Shown here piece by piece: positions 47,094 through 57,473 of a stretch of 64,000 nucleotides of DNA. Every line of letters begins with the position of its first letter. The stretch's first letter is position 1. A program made the translations under genes and the position numbers. Under the pieces are notes generated by a model that saw only the letters and a program-made list of their open reading frames with translations, ran no database searches and was not told the origin of the DNA. Source of the stretch: Caenispirillum bisanense (lineage in GTDB: Bacteria > Pseudomonadota > Alphaproteobacteria > Rhodospirillales > Rhodospirillaceae); the NCBI RefSeq assembly GCF_900230255.1, contig NZ_OCNJ01000003.1, positions 166,885 through 230,884 of the forward strand, given 5' to 3'.

Positions 47094-47591
47094 TCACGCC
47101 CCGGGGTCCACGTGGCCCGCGTCGGCGGCGCGGGCGGCGGCGGCGGCGGCCGTGTCCGGCGGGCCGTAGACGTGGCGGGCGCGTTCCTCGAAGGCGTGCA
47201 CCATGCGCTCGGCGCTGTCGCCGGCCATGATGCGGCTGGCCACCTGCAACGCCCGCGACCGCAACTCCACGTCGACGGTCAGCGCAATATGGCACGCCCC
47301 GTCCGGCACGGCGGTGAAACTCCAGAGAATCTGCAGGTGATCGAAGGGCCCCTTCACCGCCGTAACGGTGATGGCATGCGGCTTCTCGAGGTGCGTCTCG
47401 GTGACGAATTCCTCGCGCAGCGGGCCGAAGCGCACGATCTGGTCGGTCTGGTAACCGCCCGGGATGTGGCGGATGATGCGCGCTGCCGCCCAGTTGGGCA
47501 CGAACAGCGGGTAGTGCTCGACGTCGGCCACCAGGTCGAACAGCCGTTCGGGCGGGTAGGGGACGGTGCGGGTGACGGTGCGGGCTGGCAT
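47094..47591 (-). CDS. Coq10/RatA-like START-domain protein
   Basis: 165 residues from the ATG at 47591. Family features: TVPYPPERLFDLVADVEHYPLFVPN near the N-terminus (given in part), FVTETHLEKPHAITV, and the closing helix MVHAFEERARHVYG. Coq10 proteins bind ubiquinone and aid its delivery; the bacterial RatA name refers to a reported ribosome effect. Here it is first in an operon with rquA, four bases away, which favours a quinone-handling role. A second copy near lipA, the common alphaproteobacterial location, may exist elsewhere. Confidence 0.85.
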   Translation of the reverse strand: MPARTVTRTVPYPPERLFDLVADVEHYPLFVPNWAAARIIRHIPGGYQTDQIVRFGPLREEFVTETHLEKPHAITVTAVKGPFDHLQILWSFTAVPDGACHIALTVDVELRSRALQVASRIMAGDSAERMVHAFEERARHVYGPPDTAAAAAARAADAGHVDPGA

Positions 47592-47728
47592 CGGGCGGGG
47601 CCTCTGGGTCCGCTGGAGCGGACGGCGGCGCGGGGTCGCGGCGCCGTCCGGTGGAGGTGGCGGCGGGCCCGTCGGGTCGGCCTGAGGGCTTACCCCGACC
47701 GGCGCTCGCTGCCGGTGAAAACGGGACG

Positions 47729-47758
47729 ATTTCGGCAGTGCAGAAAGTTCGTTGTCAA
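47729..47758 (-). promoter_or_regulatory. Candidate promoter toward the Coq10-rquA operon
   Basis: On the minus strand, TTGACA (47758-47753) with an 18-base spacer and CGAAAT (47734-47729). The -35 is a perfect match and lies inside the palindrome CGTTGTCAACG; the -10 is weak (3/6). Confidence 0.4.
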
Positions 47759-47771
47759 CGGGCTTGTTCTC

Positions 47772-47800
47772 TTGACTTGCATAAGGGCCGCGGATTAGAT
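47772..47800 (+). promoter_or_regulatory. Candidate promoter of the nuo operon
   Basis: TTGACT, a 17-base spacer and TTAGAT. The start point would be near 47807, leaving about 308 bases of untranslated leader before nuoA. Confidence 0.45.
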
Positions 47801-47820
47801 CACCGCATTCCGCGGGGGGT

Positions 47821-48001
47821 CCACCCGGTCGGGTGGCTCTGGACTTCGTTCGTCCGATACCTATGTATGCGTGTCGGTGGGCGAGCCGCGGCCGGTCTGA
47901 ACAAGGCACGGAGGCGTTACGCGGCCAGCCAAGCAGCGGCGTTCCCGATTCCGGTACGGGGTGCGAAGCCCCGCAGGACGTATCGGTCTCTCCGTGACCG
48001 A
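47821..48001 (+). other. Hairpin-rich leader of nuo mRNA
   Basis: Three hairpins: CCACCC-GGTC-GGGTGG (47821-47836), CGGGGT-GCGAA-GCCCCG (47957-47973) and TCGGTC-TCTCCGT-GACCGA (47983-48001). None has a T-run, so they are not classic terminators. They may fold into a structured 5' leader; it did not match any riboswitch pattern known to me. Confidence 0.4.
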
Positions 48002-48114
48002 CCCGACGCACCTCCCACCTTTTCGGATGCGTCGCCCGGGTTCGGATCATCACGCCGCACGAAGCCCGCCGAGTACCAGCCGCCGACAAAGTTGGGAGCG
48101 CAGGAGCGAACGCC

Positions 48115-48480
48115 ATGGAGGATCTGCTCCGGGAATATCTGCCGATCCTGATCTTCATCGGGATCGCTGTCGTCATTTCGGCCATTGCGGTCGGTGCGTC
48201 CTACGTGGTCGCCCGCCAGCGCCCCGACGTCGAAAAGGACTCGGCCTACGAGTGTGGCTTCGAGGCCTTCGAGGACGCGCGCAGCCGGTTCGAGGTCCGC
48301 TATTACCTGGTGGCGATCCTGTTCATCATCTTCGACCTGGAAATCGCCTTCCTGTTCCCCTGGGCCATCACCCTGGGCGACGTCGGCCAGTTCGCCTTCT
48401 GGTCGATGATGGTGTTCCTCGGCGTGCTGACCATCGGCTTCATCTACGAGTGGCGTAAGGGAGCTCTCGAATGGGAGTGA
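48115..48480 (+). CDS. nuoA: NADH-quinone oxidoreductase subunit A
   Basis: 121 residues, three helices, with the family core [20 protein letters not shown] and [20 protein letters not shown]. Membrane subunit of complex I near the quinone site. First of fourteen nuo genes in the order A to N; the stop overlaps nuoB by ten bases. Confidence 0.97.
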   Translation: MEDLLREYLPILIFIGIAVVISAIAVGASYVVARQRPDVEKDSAYECGFEAFEDARSRFEVRYYLVAILFIIFDLEIAFLFPWAITLGDVGQFAFWSMMVFLGVLTIGFIYEWRKGALEWE

Positions 48481-49037
48481 GCAATACCAGCGGCCCCGGC
48501 TTCGCCGGCCCGCCCGGCGCGGGCATTCCGCCCGGCGCCGATCAGGACGCGCTGATCAAGGGCGTGCAGCAGGAACTGACGGAGAAGGGCTTCATCCTCT
48601 CGAGCGTCGATTCGCTGGTGAACTGGGCCCGCACGGGCAGCCTGTGGCCGATGACCTTCGGCCTGGCCTGCTGTGCGGTGGAAATGATTCACGCCTACAT
48701 GCCGCGCTACGACCTCGACCGCTTCGGCGTCGTGCCGCGCCCCAGCCCGCGCCAGTCGGACGTGATGATCGTCGCCGGCACGCTGTGCAACAAGATGGCG
48801 CCGGCGCTGCGCAAGGTCTACGACCAGATGGCCGAGCCACGCTGGGTGATCTCCATGGGCAGCTGCGCCAACGGCGGCGGCTACTATCACTACAGCTATT
48901 CGGTGGTGCGCGGCTGCGACCGCATCGTGCCGGTCGACGTCTACGTGCCCGGCTGCCCGCCGACGGCCGAGGCGCTCGTCTACGGCATCCTGCAGCTGCA
49001 GAAGAAGATCCAGCGCACCGGCTCGCTGCTGCGCTGA
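48471..49037 (+). CDS. nuoB: NADH-quinone oxidoreductase subunit B
   Basis: 188 residues. Carries the N2 cluster cysteines in [20 protein letters not shown] and [11 protein letters not shown]. The N-terminal 30 residues are Gly/Pro-rich and variable ([19 protein letters not shown]). Final electron donor to quinone in the peripheral arm. Confidence 0.97.
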   Translation: MGVSNTSGPGFAGPPGAGIPPGADQDALIKGVQQELTEKGFILSSVDSLVNWARTGSLWPMTFGLACCAVEMIHAYMPRYDLDRFGVVPRPSPRQSDVMIVAGTLCNKMAPALRKVYDQMAEPRWVISMGSCANGGGYYHYSYSVVRGCDRIVPVDVYVPGCPPTAEALVYGILQLQKKIQRTGSLLR

Positions 49038-49056
49038 ACGAGGGACCGGCGAGGAC

Positions 49057-49719
49057 ATGATCCAGACGGACGAACAGATCCAGGCGCTGCGGGACCTCGG
49101 CGATTACGTCGCCGCCCAGTTTCCGCAGGACGTGCTGAAGACCGAACTCGCCAAGGGCGAGCTCAGCGTCTCCGTGCCGCGCACCGCCATCACCAAGGTG
49201 CTGAGCTTCCTGCGCGACGACAGCAACTGCCTGTTCAAGCAGCTGGTCGCCATCTGCGGCGCCGACTACCCGCAGCGCGAGGAGCGCTTCGAGGTGGTCT
49301 ACATGCTGCTGAGCATGAAGCACAACCTGCGCATCCGCGTGAAGCTGACCACCGACGAAATGACGGCGGTGCCGAGCGTGGTGCCGGTGTTCTCGTCGGC
49401 CGGCTGGTTCGAGCGCGAGGTGTGGGACATGTACGGCGTCATCTTCGCCGACAACCCCGACCTGCGCCGCATCCTTACCGACTACGGCTTCGAGGGGCAC
49501 CCGCTGCGCAAGGACTTCCCGCTCACCGGCTACGTCGAGATGCGCTACGACGACGAGCAGAAGCGCGTGGTCTACGAGCCCGTGAAGCTGGTGCAGGAGT
49601 TCCGCTCGTGGGACTTCCTGTCGCCGTGGGAAGGCGTGACGCATCCCTATGGCCTGCCGGGTGACGAGAAGGCCACCCAGCCGGGCCAGGTGCAGCTCGG
49701 CGAGAAGGGGAAGAGCTGA
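49057..49719 (+). CDS. nuoC: NADH-quinone oxidoreductase subunit C
   Basis: 220 residues; separate from NuoD, unlike the fused NuoCD of E. coli. Conserved [20 protein letters not shown] and the C-terminal [19 protein letters not shown]. Peripheral-arm subunit that contacts NuoD. Confidence 0.96.
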   Translation: MIQTDEQIQALRDLGDYVAAQFPQDVLKTELAKGELSVSVPRTAITKVLSFLRDDSNCLFKQLVAICGADYPQREERFEVVYMLLSMKHNLRIRVKLTTDEMTAVPSVVPVFSSAGWFEREVWDMYGVIFADNPDLRRILTDYGFEGHPLRKDFPLTGYVEMRYDDEQKRVVYEPVKLVQEFRSWDFLSPWEGVTHPYGLPGDEKATQPGQVQLGEKGKS

Positions 49720-49720
49720 G

Positions 49721-50917
49721 ATGGCCGAAGCCGAGATCAAGAACCTGACGCTGAACTCCTCCACGGCCATCAACTTCGGCCCGCAGCACCCGGCCGCCCA
49801 CGGCGTGCTGCGTCTGGTGCTGGAGCTGTCGGGCGAGCTGGTGGAACGCGCCGATCCGCACATCGGCCTGCTGCACCGCGGCACCGAGAAGCTGATCGAG
49901 TACAAGACCTACCTGCAGGCCGGTCCGTACTTCGATCGCCTGGACTACTGCTCGCCGATGAACATGGAGCACTCCTGGGTGCTCGCGGTGGAGAAGCTGC
50001 TCGGCGTCGAGGCGCCGGAGCGGGCGCAGTACATCCGCACCCTCTATGCGGAACTGACGCGCATCTCCAACCACATCCTGAACGTGACCTCCTACGCCAT
50101 GGACGTCGGCGCGATGACGCCGATGCTGTGGGGCTTCGAGCAGCGCGAGAAGATCATGGAGTTCTACGACGCCGCCTCCGGCGCTCGTATGCACGCCAAC
50201 TACTTCCGCCCCGGCGGCGTCGCCTGGGACCTGCCCGAAGGCCTGGAAAGCGAGATCCGCGCCTGGGTGAGCGAGTTCCGCGACTACATCCGTGACATGG
50301 AGACCATGATCACGGGCAACCGCATCTTCAAGCAGCGCACCGTCGACATCGGCGTGGTGACGCAGGCGCAGGCGCTCGACTGGGGCTTCACCGGTCCGAA
50401 CCTGCGCGCGTCGGGCTTCGCGTGGGACCTGCGCCGCTCGCAGCCCTACGACGCCTACGACCGCATCGAGTTCGACGTGCCCGTCGGCAAGATCGGCGAC
50501 TGCTACGACCGCTACCTCGTCCGCGTGGAAGAGATGCGCCAGTCGCTGAACATCATCGAGCAGTGCCTGGACAAGATGAAGCCGGGCCCGGTGCGCGTGC
50601 AGAACAACAAGGTGACGCCGCCCAAGCGGCCCGAGATGAAGCGGTCCATGGAATCGCTCATCCATCACTTCAAGCTGTTCACCGAGGGCTTCCACGTCCC
50701 GGCCGGCGAGACCTACTTCGCCACCGAAGCGCCCAAGGGCGAGTTCGCGGTGTACCTGGTGGCCGACGGCACCAACCGTCCCTACCGCTGCTACATCCGC
50801 TCCCCCGGCTTCGTGCACCTGCAGGCCATGGACATGATGTCCAAGGGTCACATGCTGGCCGATATCCCCGCGATCATCGGCTCCATTGACGTCGTGTTCG
50901 GTGAGATCGATCGATGA
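49721..50917 (+). CDS. nuoD: NADH-quinone oxidoreductase subunit D
   Basis: 398 residues from the ATG one base after the nuoC stop. The 49-kDa family signature [20 protein letters not shown] near the start and the C-terminal DVVFGEIDR, with [15 protein letters not shown]. Forms the quinone-binding pocket with NuoB. The stop overlaps nuoE by four bases. Confidence 0.97.
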   Translation: MAEAEIKNLTLNSSTAINFGPQHPAAHGVLRLVLELSGELVERADPHIGLLHRGTEKLIEYKTYLQAGPYFDRLDYCSPMNMEHSWVLAVEKLLGVEAPERAQYIRTLYAELTRISNHILNVTSYAMDVGAMTPMLWGFEQREKIMEFYDAASGARMHANYFRPGGVAWDLPEGLESEIRAWVSEFRDYIRDMETMITGNRIFKQRTVDIGVVTQAQALDWGFTGPNLRASGFAWDLRRSQPYDAYDRIEFDVPVGKIGDCYDRYLVRVEEMRQSLNIIEQCLDKMKPGPVRVQNNKVTPPKRPEMKRSMESLIHHFKLFTEGFHVPAGETYFATEAPKGEFAVYLVADGTNRPYRCYIRSPGFVHLQAMDMMSKGHMLADIPAIIGSIDVVFGEIDR

Positions 50918-51537
50918 GTGCTGCAGCCCACCAGGATTTCGAACAGCCCGCGACCTTCGCCTTCACGGACGAGTACCTGGCGCAGGCCAAGGTCATCATC
51001 GCCAAGTATCCGGCGGGCCGTCAGCGCTCGGCCACCCTGCCGCTGCTCGATCTGGCGCAGCGCCAGGAAGGCTGGGTGAGCAAGGCGGCGATGGACCACA
51101 TCGCCGACATGCTCGAGATCCCGCCCATGCGGGTGTACGAGGTGGCGACCTTCTACACCATGTACAAGCTGGCGCCGGTCGGTAAGCACCACATCGAGGT
51201 GTGCACCAACGTCGCCTGCATGCTGCGCGGCTCCGACGCCATCGTGTCGGCGTGCAGCGAGCACCTGGGCATCGGGGTGGGCGAGACCACCAAGGACGGC
51301 CAGTTCTCGCTGGCCGAGGCCGAGTGCCTGGGCGCCTGCGTGAACGCGCCGATGATCCAGATCGGCGACCACTATTACGAAGACCTCGACAAGGACAGCA
51401 TGAAGGCGATCATCGACGCGCTGAAGCGCGGCGAGGCGCCGAAGCCCGGTCCCCAGAACGGGCGGCATGCCTCCGAGCCGGCCGGTGGTCCGACCACCCT
51501 GACCACCCTCGGCTCCAAGCCCGTGGGAGAAGGCTGA
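50914..51537 (+). CDS. nuoE: NADH-quinone oxidoreductase subunit E
   Basis: 207 residues. Thioredoxin-like [2Fe-2S] subunit with cysteines in [10 protein letters not shown] and [11 protein letters not shown]-terminal extension of about 40 residues rich in Gly/Pro/Thr, as in other alphaproteobacteria. The stop shares one base with the nuoF start (TGATG). Confidence 0.96.
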   Translation: MSAAAHQDFEQPATFAFTDEYLAQAKVIIAKYPAGRQRSATLPLLDLAQRQEGWVSKAAMDHIADMLEIPPMRVYEVATFYTMYKLAPVGKHHIEVCTNVACMLRGSDAIVSACSEHLGIGVGETTKDGQFSLAEAECLGACVNAPMIQIGDHYYEDLDKDSMKAIIDALKRGEAPKPGPQNGRHASEPAGGPTTLTTLGSKPVGEG

Positions 51538-52826
51538 TGCTGCGCGACCAGGACCGTATCTTCACCAACCTCTATGGTTTCCACGACTGGCGGCTTGCCG
51601 GCGCGCGCGCGCGCGGCGACTGGGACGGCACCAAGGCCCTGATCGAGAAGGGCCGCGACGCCATCATCAAGGAAGTGCAGGACTCGGGCCTGCGCGGCCG
51701 CGGCGGCGCCGGCTTCCCGACTGGCCTCAAGTGGTCGTTCATGCCGAAGGAAGTGGGCGAGCGGCCGCACTACCTCGTGGTCAACGCCGACGAGGGCGAG
51801 CCGGGCACCTGCAAGGACCGCGACCTCATGCGCCACGATCCGCACAAGCTGATCGAAGGCTGCCTGATCGCCTCCTACGCCATGGGCGCGCACGCCTGCT
51901 ACATCTACATCCGCGGCGAGTTCGTGCAGGAAGCCCTGAACCTTGAGCACGCCATCGCCGAAGCGCGTGAGGCCGGCCTGATCGGCCCCAACGCCTGCGG
52001 CACCGGCTGGGACTTCGAGTGCTACGTGCACCGCGGCGCCGGCGCCTACATCTGCGGCGAGGAAACGGCGCTCATCAACTCGCTCGAAGGCAAGAAGGGC
52101 CAGCCGCGCCTGAAGCCGCCGTTCCCGGCCGGCGTCGGCCTCTACGGCTGCCCGACCACCGTGAACAACGTCGAGTCCATCGCGGTGGTGCCGACCATCC
52201 TGCGGCGCGGCGGCGCGTGGTTCGCCGGCCTCGGCCGCCCGAAGAACTCCGGCACCAAGGTGTTCTGCATCTCCGGCCACGTGAACAAGCCGTGCAACGT
52301 GGAAGAAGAGATGGGCATCCCCCTGAAGGAGCTCATCGAGAAGCATGCAGGCGGCGTGCGCGGCGGCTGGGACAACCTGCTCGCCGTCATCCCCGGCGGC
52401 TCGTCGGTGCCGGTACTCGACAAGGCGGTCTCCGACACCGTGCTCATGGACTTCGACAGCTTGCGCGAAGTGGGCTCGGGCCTCGGCACCGCCGCCGTCA
52501 TGGTCATGGACAAGTCGACGGACCTCATCAAGGTCATCGCCCGCCTGTCGCGCTTCTACATGCACGAAAGCTGCGGCCAGTGCACGCCGTGCCGCGAAGG
52601 CACCGGCTGGCTGTGGCGCGTGATGGAGCGCATGGCCCGCGGCGAGGCGAGCGTCGAGGAAATCGACATGCTCTTCGACGTGACCAAGCAGATCGAAGGA
52701 CACACCATTTGCGCCCTGGGTGATGCGGCCGCGTGGCCGGTTCAGGGTCTCATCCGCCGGTTCCGTCCGGTGATGGAGGCCCGCATCCTGGAACGCAACC
52801 GCGCCGCCGCCGGCGCCGCGGCCTGA
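51537..52826 (+). CDS. nuoF: NADH-quinone oxidoreductase subunit F
   Basis: 429 residues. NADH and FMN sites in [18 protein letters not shown] and [16 protein letters not shown], and the N3 cluster motif [12 protein letters not shown]. Entry point for electrons from NADH. The longer open frame to 51201 overlaps nuoE and is not used. Confidence 0.97.
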   Translation: MLRDQDRIFTNLYGFHDWRLAGARARGDWDGTKALIEKGRDAIIKEVQDSGLRGRGGAGFPTGLKWSFMPKEVGERPHYLVVNADEGEPGTCKDRDLMRHDPHKLIEGCLIASYAMGAHACYIYIRGEFVQEALNLEHAIAEAREAGLIGPNACGTGWDFECYVHRGAGAYICGEETALINSLEGKKGQPRLKPPFPAGVGLYGCPTTVNNVESIAVVPTILRRGGAWFAGLGRPKNSGTKVFCISGHVNKPCNVEEEMGIPLKELIEKHAGGVRGGWDNLLAVIPGGSSVPVLDKAVSDTVLMDFDSLREVGSGLGTAAVMVMDKSTDLIKVIARLSRFYMHESCGQCTPCREGTGWLWRVMERMARGEASVEEIDMLFDVTKQIEGHTICALGDAAAWPVQGLIRRFRPVMEARILERNRAAAGAAA

Positions 52827-52846
52827 TTGAGGGGACGTGAGCTTCC

Positions 52847-54922
52847 ATGCCTAAGCTGACGATCGACGGGATCGAGATCGAGGTCGAGCCGGGTACCACG
52901 ATCCTCCAGGCCGCCGAGCGACTGGGGATCGAGATCCCGCGATTCTGCTACCATGAGCGCCTGAGCATCGCCGGCAACTGCCGCATGTGCCTGGTCGAGG
53001 TGCAGCCGGGTCCGCCGAAGCCGGCGGCCTCCTGCGCCATGCCGGTGGCCGAGGGGATGACGGTGAAGACCAACAGCCCCATGGCGCTGAAGGCGCGCAA
53101 GGGCGTGATGGAATTCCTGCTCATCAACCACCCGCTCGACTGCCCCATCTGCGACCAGGGCGGCGAGTGCGACCTGCAGGACCAGGCCATCGCCTTCGGT
53201 GCGGACAAGAGCCGCTATGCCGAGGCGAAGCGCGCCGTGACCGACAAGTACCTCGGCCCGCTGGTGAAGACCGAGATGACGCGCTGCATCCACTGCACGC
53301 GCTGCATCCGCTTCGCGACGGAAGTGGCGGGTGTGCCGGAACTCGGCGCCACCGGCCGCGGCGAGCACATGGAAGTCACCAACTACGTCGAGCATGCCCT
53401 GCACTCCGAGCTGTCGGGCAACATCGTCGACCTCTGCCCGGTCGGCGCGCTGACCAACAAGCCGTACTCCTTCCACGCCCGCCCGTGGGAGCTGAAGAAG
53501 ACCGAGAGCATCGACGTGTTCGACGCCGTCGGCTCCAACATCCGCATCGACTCGCGCGGCCCCCAGGTCATGCGCGTGCTGCCGCGGGTGAACGACGACG
53601 TCAACGAGGAGTGGATCTCCGACAAGACGCGTCAGGCGGTCGACGGCCTGCTCTACCGCCGCCTCGACACCCCCTACGTGCGCGGCGCCGACGGCAAGCT
53701 GAAGCCGGCCACCTGGAACGAGGCCTTCAAGGCCATCGCCGACCGCATCCAGGGCGTGCCCGGCAGCCGCATGGCCGCCATCGCCGGCGACCTCGCCGAT
53801 TGCGAATCCATGATGGCGCTGAAGGACCTGATGACGGCCTTCGGCAGCACCAACCTGGATTGCCGCCAGGACGGCATGAAGGTCGATCCGGCCATCCGCG
53901 CCAGCTACCTGTTCAACTCCACCATCGCCGGCATCGAAGAGGCCGACGCGCTGCTCATCGTCGGGGCCAACCCGCGTTGGGAAGCGGCGGTGCTCAACGC
54001 CCGCATCCGCAAGCGCTGGCTCGCCGGCGGCTTCAAGGTGGCGCTGGTCGGCCAGGCGGTGGACCTGACCTACGGCTACGAGCACCTCGGCACCAACCCG
54101 CAGACCCTGCAGGAGGTGGTGGACGGCAGCCATCCGTTCGCCGCCGTGCTGAAGGACGCCAAGCGGCCCATGATCATCGTCGGCTCGGGCGCCCTGATGC
54201 GCGACGACGGCGACGTGGTGCTCGGCGCCTGCTGGAAGATCGCCCAGGCGACCGGCATGGTGGCTGACGGCTGGAACGGCTTCAACGTGCTGCACACCGC
54301 GGCCTCGCGCGTCGGCGGCCTGGATCTCGGCTTCGTGCCGGGCGAGGGCGGCCGTGACACCCGCGCCATCGTCGAAGGTGCCGCCAAGGGCGAGATCGAC
54401 GTGGTGTGGCTGCTCGGCGCCGACGAGATCGCCGGCGAGCGCCTCGGCAAGGCCTTCGTGGTCTACCAGGGCCACCACGGCGACCGCGGCGCCCACCGCG
54501 CCGACGTCATCCTGCCGGGTGCCGCCTATACCGAGAAGAACGCCACCTGGGTCAACACCGAGGGCCGCGTGCAGCGCGGGCGCCTGGCCGTGTTCCCGCC
54601 GGGCGAGGCCCGCGAGGACTGGACCATCCTGCGCGCCTTCTCCGACGTGGTCGGCAAGACCCTGCCGTACAACTCGCTGGCGCAGCTGCGCGACCGCCTG
54701 ACCGCCGCCAACCCGGTGTTCGGCGCGGTCGACCGGGTGGTGCCGGCGGAATGGCGGGCGTTCGGCATCGACGGGGTGATGAACACCTCCAAGGCCTTCG
54801 CGCTGCCCATCGAGAACTTCTACATGACCGACGCCATCAGCCGGGCCTCCAGGACCATGGCTGAGTGCACGGACGTGTACATCAACGGCAACGACCAGAA
54901 GAAGACGGGGACCCATGACTGA
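52847..54922 (+). CDS. nuoG: NADH-quinone oxidoreductase subunit G
   Basis: 691 residues. N-terminal clusters: [15 protein letters not shown] for [2Fe-2S], the [15 protein letters not shown] motif, and [10 protein letters not shown]; then a molybdopterin-oxidoreductase-like domain without cofactor. The mitochondrial-type shorter form typical of alphaproteobacteria. Overlaps nuoH by eight bases. Confidence 0.97.
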   Translation: MPKLTIDGIEIEVEPGTTILQAAERLGIEIPRFCYHERLSIAGNCRMCLVEVQPGPPKPAASCAMPVAEGMTVKTNSPMALKARKGVMEFLLINHPLDCPICDQGGECDLQDQAIAFGADKSRYAEAKRAVTDKYLGPLVKTEMTRCIHCTRCIRFATEVAGVPELGATGRGEHMEVTNYVEHALHSELSGNIVDLCPVGALTNKPYSFHARPWELKKTESIDVFDAVGSNIRIDSRGPQVMRVLPRVNDDVNEEWISDKTRQAVDGLLYRRLDTPYVRGADGKLKPATWNEAFKAIADRIQGVPGSRMAAIAGDLADCESMMALKDLMTAFGSTNLDCRQDGMKVDPAIRASYLFNSTIAGIEEADALLIVGANPRWEAAVLNARIRKRWLAGGFKVALVGQAVDLTYGYEHLGTNPQTLQEVVDGSHPFAAVLKDAKRPMIIVGSGALMRDDGDVVLGACWKIAQATGMVADGWNGFNVLHTAASRVGGLDLGFVPGEGGRDTRAIVEGAAKGEIDVVWLLGADEIAGERLGKAFVVYQGHHGDRGAHRADVILPGAAYTEKNATWVNTEGRVQRGRLAVFPPGEAREDWTILRAFSDVVGKTLPYNSLAQLRDRLTAANPVFGAVDRVVPAEWRAFGIDGVMNTSKAFALPIENFYMTDAISRASRTMAECTDVYINGNDQKKTGTHD

Positions 54923-55928
54923 GGTTTGGGAAGGCTACATCTGGCCGGGCGCGATCATCATTCTGCAGATCGTCGCCATCGTCCTGCCGCTGCTTCTGGC
55001 CGTGGCGTACCTGACCTACGCCGAGCGCAAGGTCATCGGCGCCATGCAGCTGCGCCGCGGCCCCAACGTGGTGGGCCCGTGGGGCCTGCTGCAGCCGCTG
55101 GCCGACGGCGCCAAGCTGTTCCTGAAGGAAACGGTGATCCCGACCGGCGCCAGCCGCGCCGTGTTCGTCCTGGCGCCGATGCTGACCTTCATCCTGGCGC
55201 TGATCGGGTGGGCCGTCATTCCCTTCGACGAGGGCTGGGTGCTCGCCGACATCAACGTCGGCGTGCTGTACCTCTTCGCCATCTCGTCGCTGGGCGTTTA
55301 CGGCATCATCATGGCCGGCTGGGCGTCCAACTCGAAATACGCCTTCCTCGGCGGCATGCGCTCCAGCGCCCAGATGGTGTCCTACGAGGTCTCCATCGGC
55401 CTCATCATCATCTCGGTGCTGCTGTCGGCCGGGTCGCTGAACCTCTCGGTGATCGTCGAGGCGCAGCGCGAGGGCATGTGGTACTTCCTGCCGCACTTCC
55501 CGATGTTCGTGCTGTTCTTCATCTCGGCCCTGGCGGAAACCAACCGCCACCCGTTCGACCTCCCCGAGGCCGAAGCCGAGCTGGTCAGCGGCTACAACGT
55601 CGAATACTCGGCCATGACCTTCGCCCTGTTCTTCCTGGGCGAATACGCCAACATGATCCTCATGAGCGGGATGGTGACCATCCTGTTCCTGGGCGGCTGG
55701 CTGCCCCCGTTCGAGGTGGCGCCGTTCACCTGGGTTCCGGGGATCATCTGGTTCGCGCTGAAGATCGCGCTCTGCCTGTTCGTGTTCATCTGGGCCCGCG
55801 CCGCCTTCCCGCGCTACCGCTACGACCAGCTCATGCGGCTGGGGTGGAAGGTGTTCCTGCCGTTCTCCGGCATCTGGGTCGTGCTGACCGCCGGGTTCCT
55901 GCTGTTCACCGACAACCTGCCGAAGTGA
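54915..55928 (+). CDS. nuoH: NADH-quinone oxidoreductase subunit H
   Basis: 337 residues, about eight helices. Conserved [20 protein letters not shown] and the loop [20 protein letters not shown] that shapes the quinone tunnel. Links the peripheral and membrane arms. Confidence 0.97.
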   Translation: MTEVWEGYIWPGAIIILQIVAIVLPLLLAVAYLTYAERKVIGAMQLRRGPNVVGPWGLLQPLADGAKLFLKETVIPTGASRAVFVLAPMLTFILALIGWAVIPFDEGWVLADINVGVLYLFAISSLGVYGIIMAGWASNSKYAFLGGMRSSAQMVSYEVSIGLIIISVLLSAGSLNLSVIVEAQREGMWYFLPHFPMFVLFFISALAETNRHPFDLPEAEAELVSGYNVEYSAMTFALFFLGEYANMILMSGMVTILFLGGWLPPFEVAPFTWVPGIIWFALKIALCLFVFIWARAAFPRYRYDQLMRLGWKVFLPFSGIWVVLTAGFLLFTDNLPK

Positions 55929-55947
55929 TCCGAGGAGTGTGACTGCG

Positions 55948-56436
55948 ATGGGTTTCATCGACCGGACGGCTCGCGCCTTCCTGCTCCTGGAAATGCTCCA
56001 GGGCATGGCGCTCTCGTTCAAGTACATGTTCAAGCCTCGGGTGACCATCAACTACCCGATGGAGAAGGGGCCGCTCAGCCCGCGCTTCCGCGGTGAACAT
56101 GCGCTGCGTCGCTACCCCAACGGGGAAGAGCGCTGCATCGCCTGCAAGCTGTGCGAGGCCATCTGCCCGGCGCTCGCCATCACCATCGAGGCCGAACCGC
56201 GTGCGGACGACAGCCGTCGCACCACGCGCTACGACATCGACATGACCAAGTGCATCTACTGCGGCTACTGCCAGGAGGCCTGCCCGGTGGACGCCATCGT
56301 CGAGGGACCGAACTTCGAGTTCGCCACCGAGACGCGCGAAGAACTGCTCTACGACAAGGAGCGCCTGCTGGCCAACGGCGACCGCTGGGAGCCGGAGCTG
56401 GCCAAGCGCATCGAACTCGACGCGCCGTACCGCTGA
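55948..56436 (+). CDS. nuoI: NADH-quinone oxidoreductase subunit I
   Basis: 162 residues from the ATG at 55948, favoured over the GTG at 55939 because of the ribosome binding site GAGGAG ten bases ahead. Two [4Fe-4S] motifs: [12 protein letters not shown] and [12 protein letters not shown], plus [18 protein letters not shown]. Confidence 0.97.
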   Translation: MGFIDRTARAFLLLEMLQGMALSFKYMFKPRVTINYPMEKGPLSPRFRGEHALRRYPNGEERCIACKLCEAICPALAITIEAEPRADDSRRTTRYDIDMTKCIYCGYCQEACPVDAIVEGPNFEFATETREELLYDKERLLANGDRWEPELAKRIELDAPYR

Positions 56437-56497
56437 ACCGGGTCGCACGAGCGGCCTGACGCGGATGCACGAAACAAAAGACGAGACGGGATCGATC

Positions 56498-56545
56498 ATG
56501 GTTAAGGTGCGGGCTCCCGGAGCCGCCGGGAAGGGGGGTCGATGA
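56498..56545 (+). CDS. Possible 15-residue leader peptide before nuoJ
   Basis: In the 105-base nuoI-nuoJ gap, ATG GTT AAG starts a frame reading [15 protein letters not shown]. Its stop codon overlaps the nuoJ start (ATGA), which is typical of translational coupling. Its own ribosome binding site is poor. Could be chance; no homologue is known to me. Confidence 0.25.
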   Translation: MVKVRAPGAAGKGGR

Positions 56546-57156
56546 TTATCGCCACGTTTGCCTTCTATCTGTTCGCGGTCATCGCGGTCATCAGCGGCAC
56601 GCTGGTGATCTTCGCCCGCAACCCGGTCCACTCGGTGTTGTGGCTGATCCTCGCGTTCTTCAACGCGGCCGGCCTGTTCGTCCTGCTGGGCGCCGAGTTC
56701 CTGGCCATGCTGCTGGTGGTGGTCTACGTGGGCGCCGTCGCGGTGCTGTTCCTGTTCGTGGTCATGATGCTCGACCTGAACACGCTGAACTTCCGCGAAG
56801 GCTTCCAGAGCTACATGCCGATCGGCCTGGCCATCGGCGCCGTCCTGCTGGCCGAACTGGTCATGGTGGGCGGCGGCTGGGCGCTGACGCCGGAGCTGCA
56901 GGCGCTGCGCGCCATGCCCTTCGACGCGGCGACGGGGGTGACCAACACGGAAGCGCTCGGACGGATCATCTACACCGACTACGTCTACTTCTTCCAGGCG
57001 GCGGGCGTGATCCTGCTGGTCGCGATGATCGGCGCCATCATGCTGACCCACCGCGAAGTGGCCGGTGTGAAGCGCCAGAAGGTGGCGCGCCAGTTCGCGC
57101 GTCAGCCGGGCGACACGCTGGAAGTGAAGAAGGTTCAGACGGGGAGGGGCATCTGA
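56542..57156 (+). CDS. nuoJ: NADH-quinone oxidoreductase subunit J
   Basis: 204 residues, five helices, with [20 protein letters not shown] and the conserved [23 protein letters not shown] preceded by GGAAGGGGGG. The stop shares one base with the nuoK start. Confidence 0.96.
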   Translation: MIIATFAFYLFAVIAVISGTLVIFARNPVHSVLWLILAFFNAAGLFVLLGAEFLAMLLVVVYVGAVAVLFLFVVMMLDLNTLNFREGFQSYMPIGLAIGAVLLAELVMVGGGWALTPELQALRAMPFDAATGVTNTEALGRIIYTDYVYFFQAAGVILLVAMIGAIMLTHREVAGVKRQKVARQFARQPGDTLEVKKVQTGRGI

Positions 57157-57464
57157 TGGTCGTCGGACTCGGACATTACCTGACGGTCGCCGCGATCCTG
57201 TTCACGCTCGGCATCTTCGGCATCTTCCTGAACCGGAAGAACATCATCATCATCCTGATGTCGATCGAGCTGATGCTGCTCGCCGTCAACATCAACCTCG
57301 TCTCGTTCTCCGCCTTCCTGGGCGACCTGGTTGGCCAGGTGTTCACCATGTTCGTGCTGACCGTGGCCGCGGCGGAAGCCGCCATCGGTCTTGCCATCGT
57401 CGTGGTGTTCTACCGCAACCGCGGCTCGATCGAAGTCGAAGACATCAACCAGATGAAGGGCTAA
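57156..57464 (+). CDS. nuoK: NADH-quinone oxidoreductase subunit K
   Basis: 102 residues, three helices, with the proton-channel glutamates in [15 protein letters not shown] and [13 protein letters not shown]. Related to MrpC antiporter subunits. Confidence 0.96.
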   Translation: MVVGLGHYLTVAAILFTLGIFGIFLNRKNIIIILMSIELMLLAVNINLVSFSAFLGDLVGQVFTMFVLTVAAAEAAIGLAIVVVFYRNRGSIEVEDINQMKG

Positions 57465-57473
57465 GGGGCACCG

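Larger units (their letters stand above)
47592..48114. promoter_or_regulatory. Divergent control region between the anaerobic block and nuo
   Basis: 523 bases without a credible gene. It contains two back-to-back candidate promoters (listed separately) around the palindrome CGTTGTCAACG (47750-47760), and then a leader of roughly 300 bases before nuoA with three stable hairpins. No tRNA, known riboswitch pattern or tRNA-Val 3' duplicate was recognised in it. Confidence 0.6.

Noticed and set aside
47592-48114. Duplicate of the tRNA-Val 3' end marking the far end of an integrated element
   Set aside because: No copy of the tRNA-Val T-arm or acceptor sequence was found in this spacer by eye, so no attachment site is claimed.
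47807-48114. Cobalamin, SAM or other known riboswitch before nuoA
   Set aside because: The conserved boxes of these classes were not found; only simple hairpins are visible.
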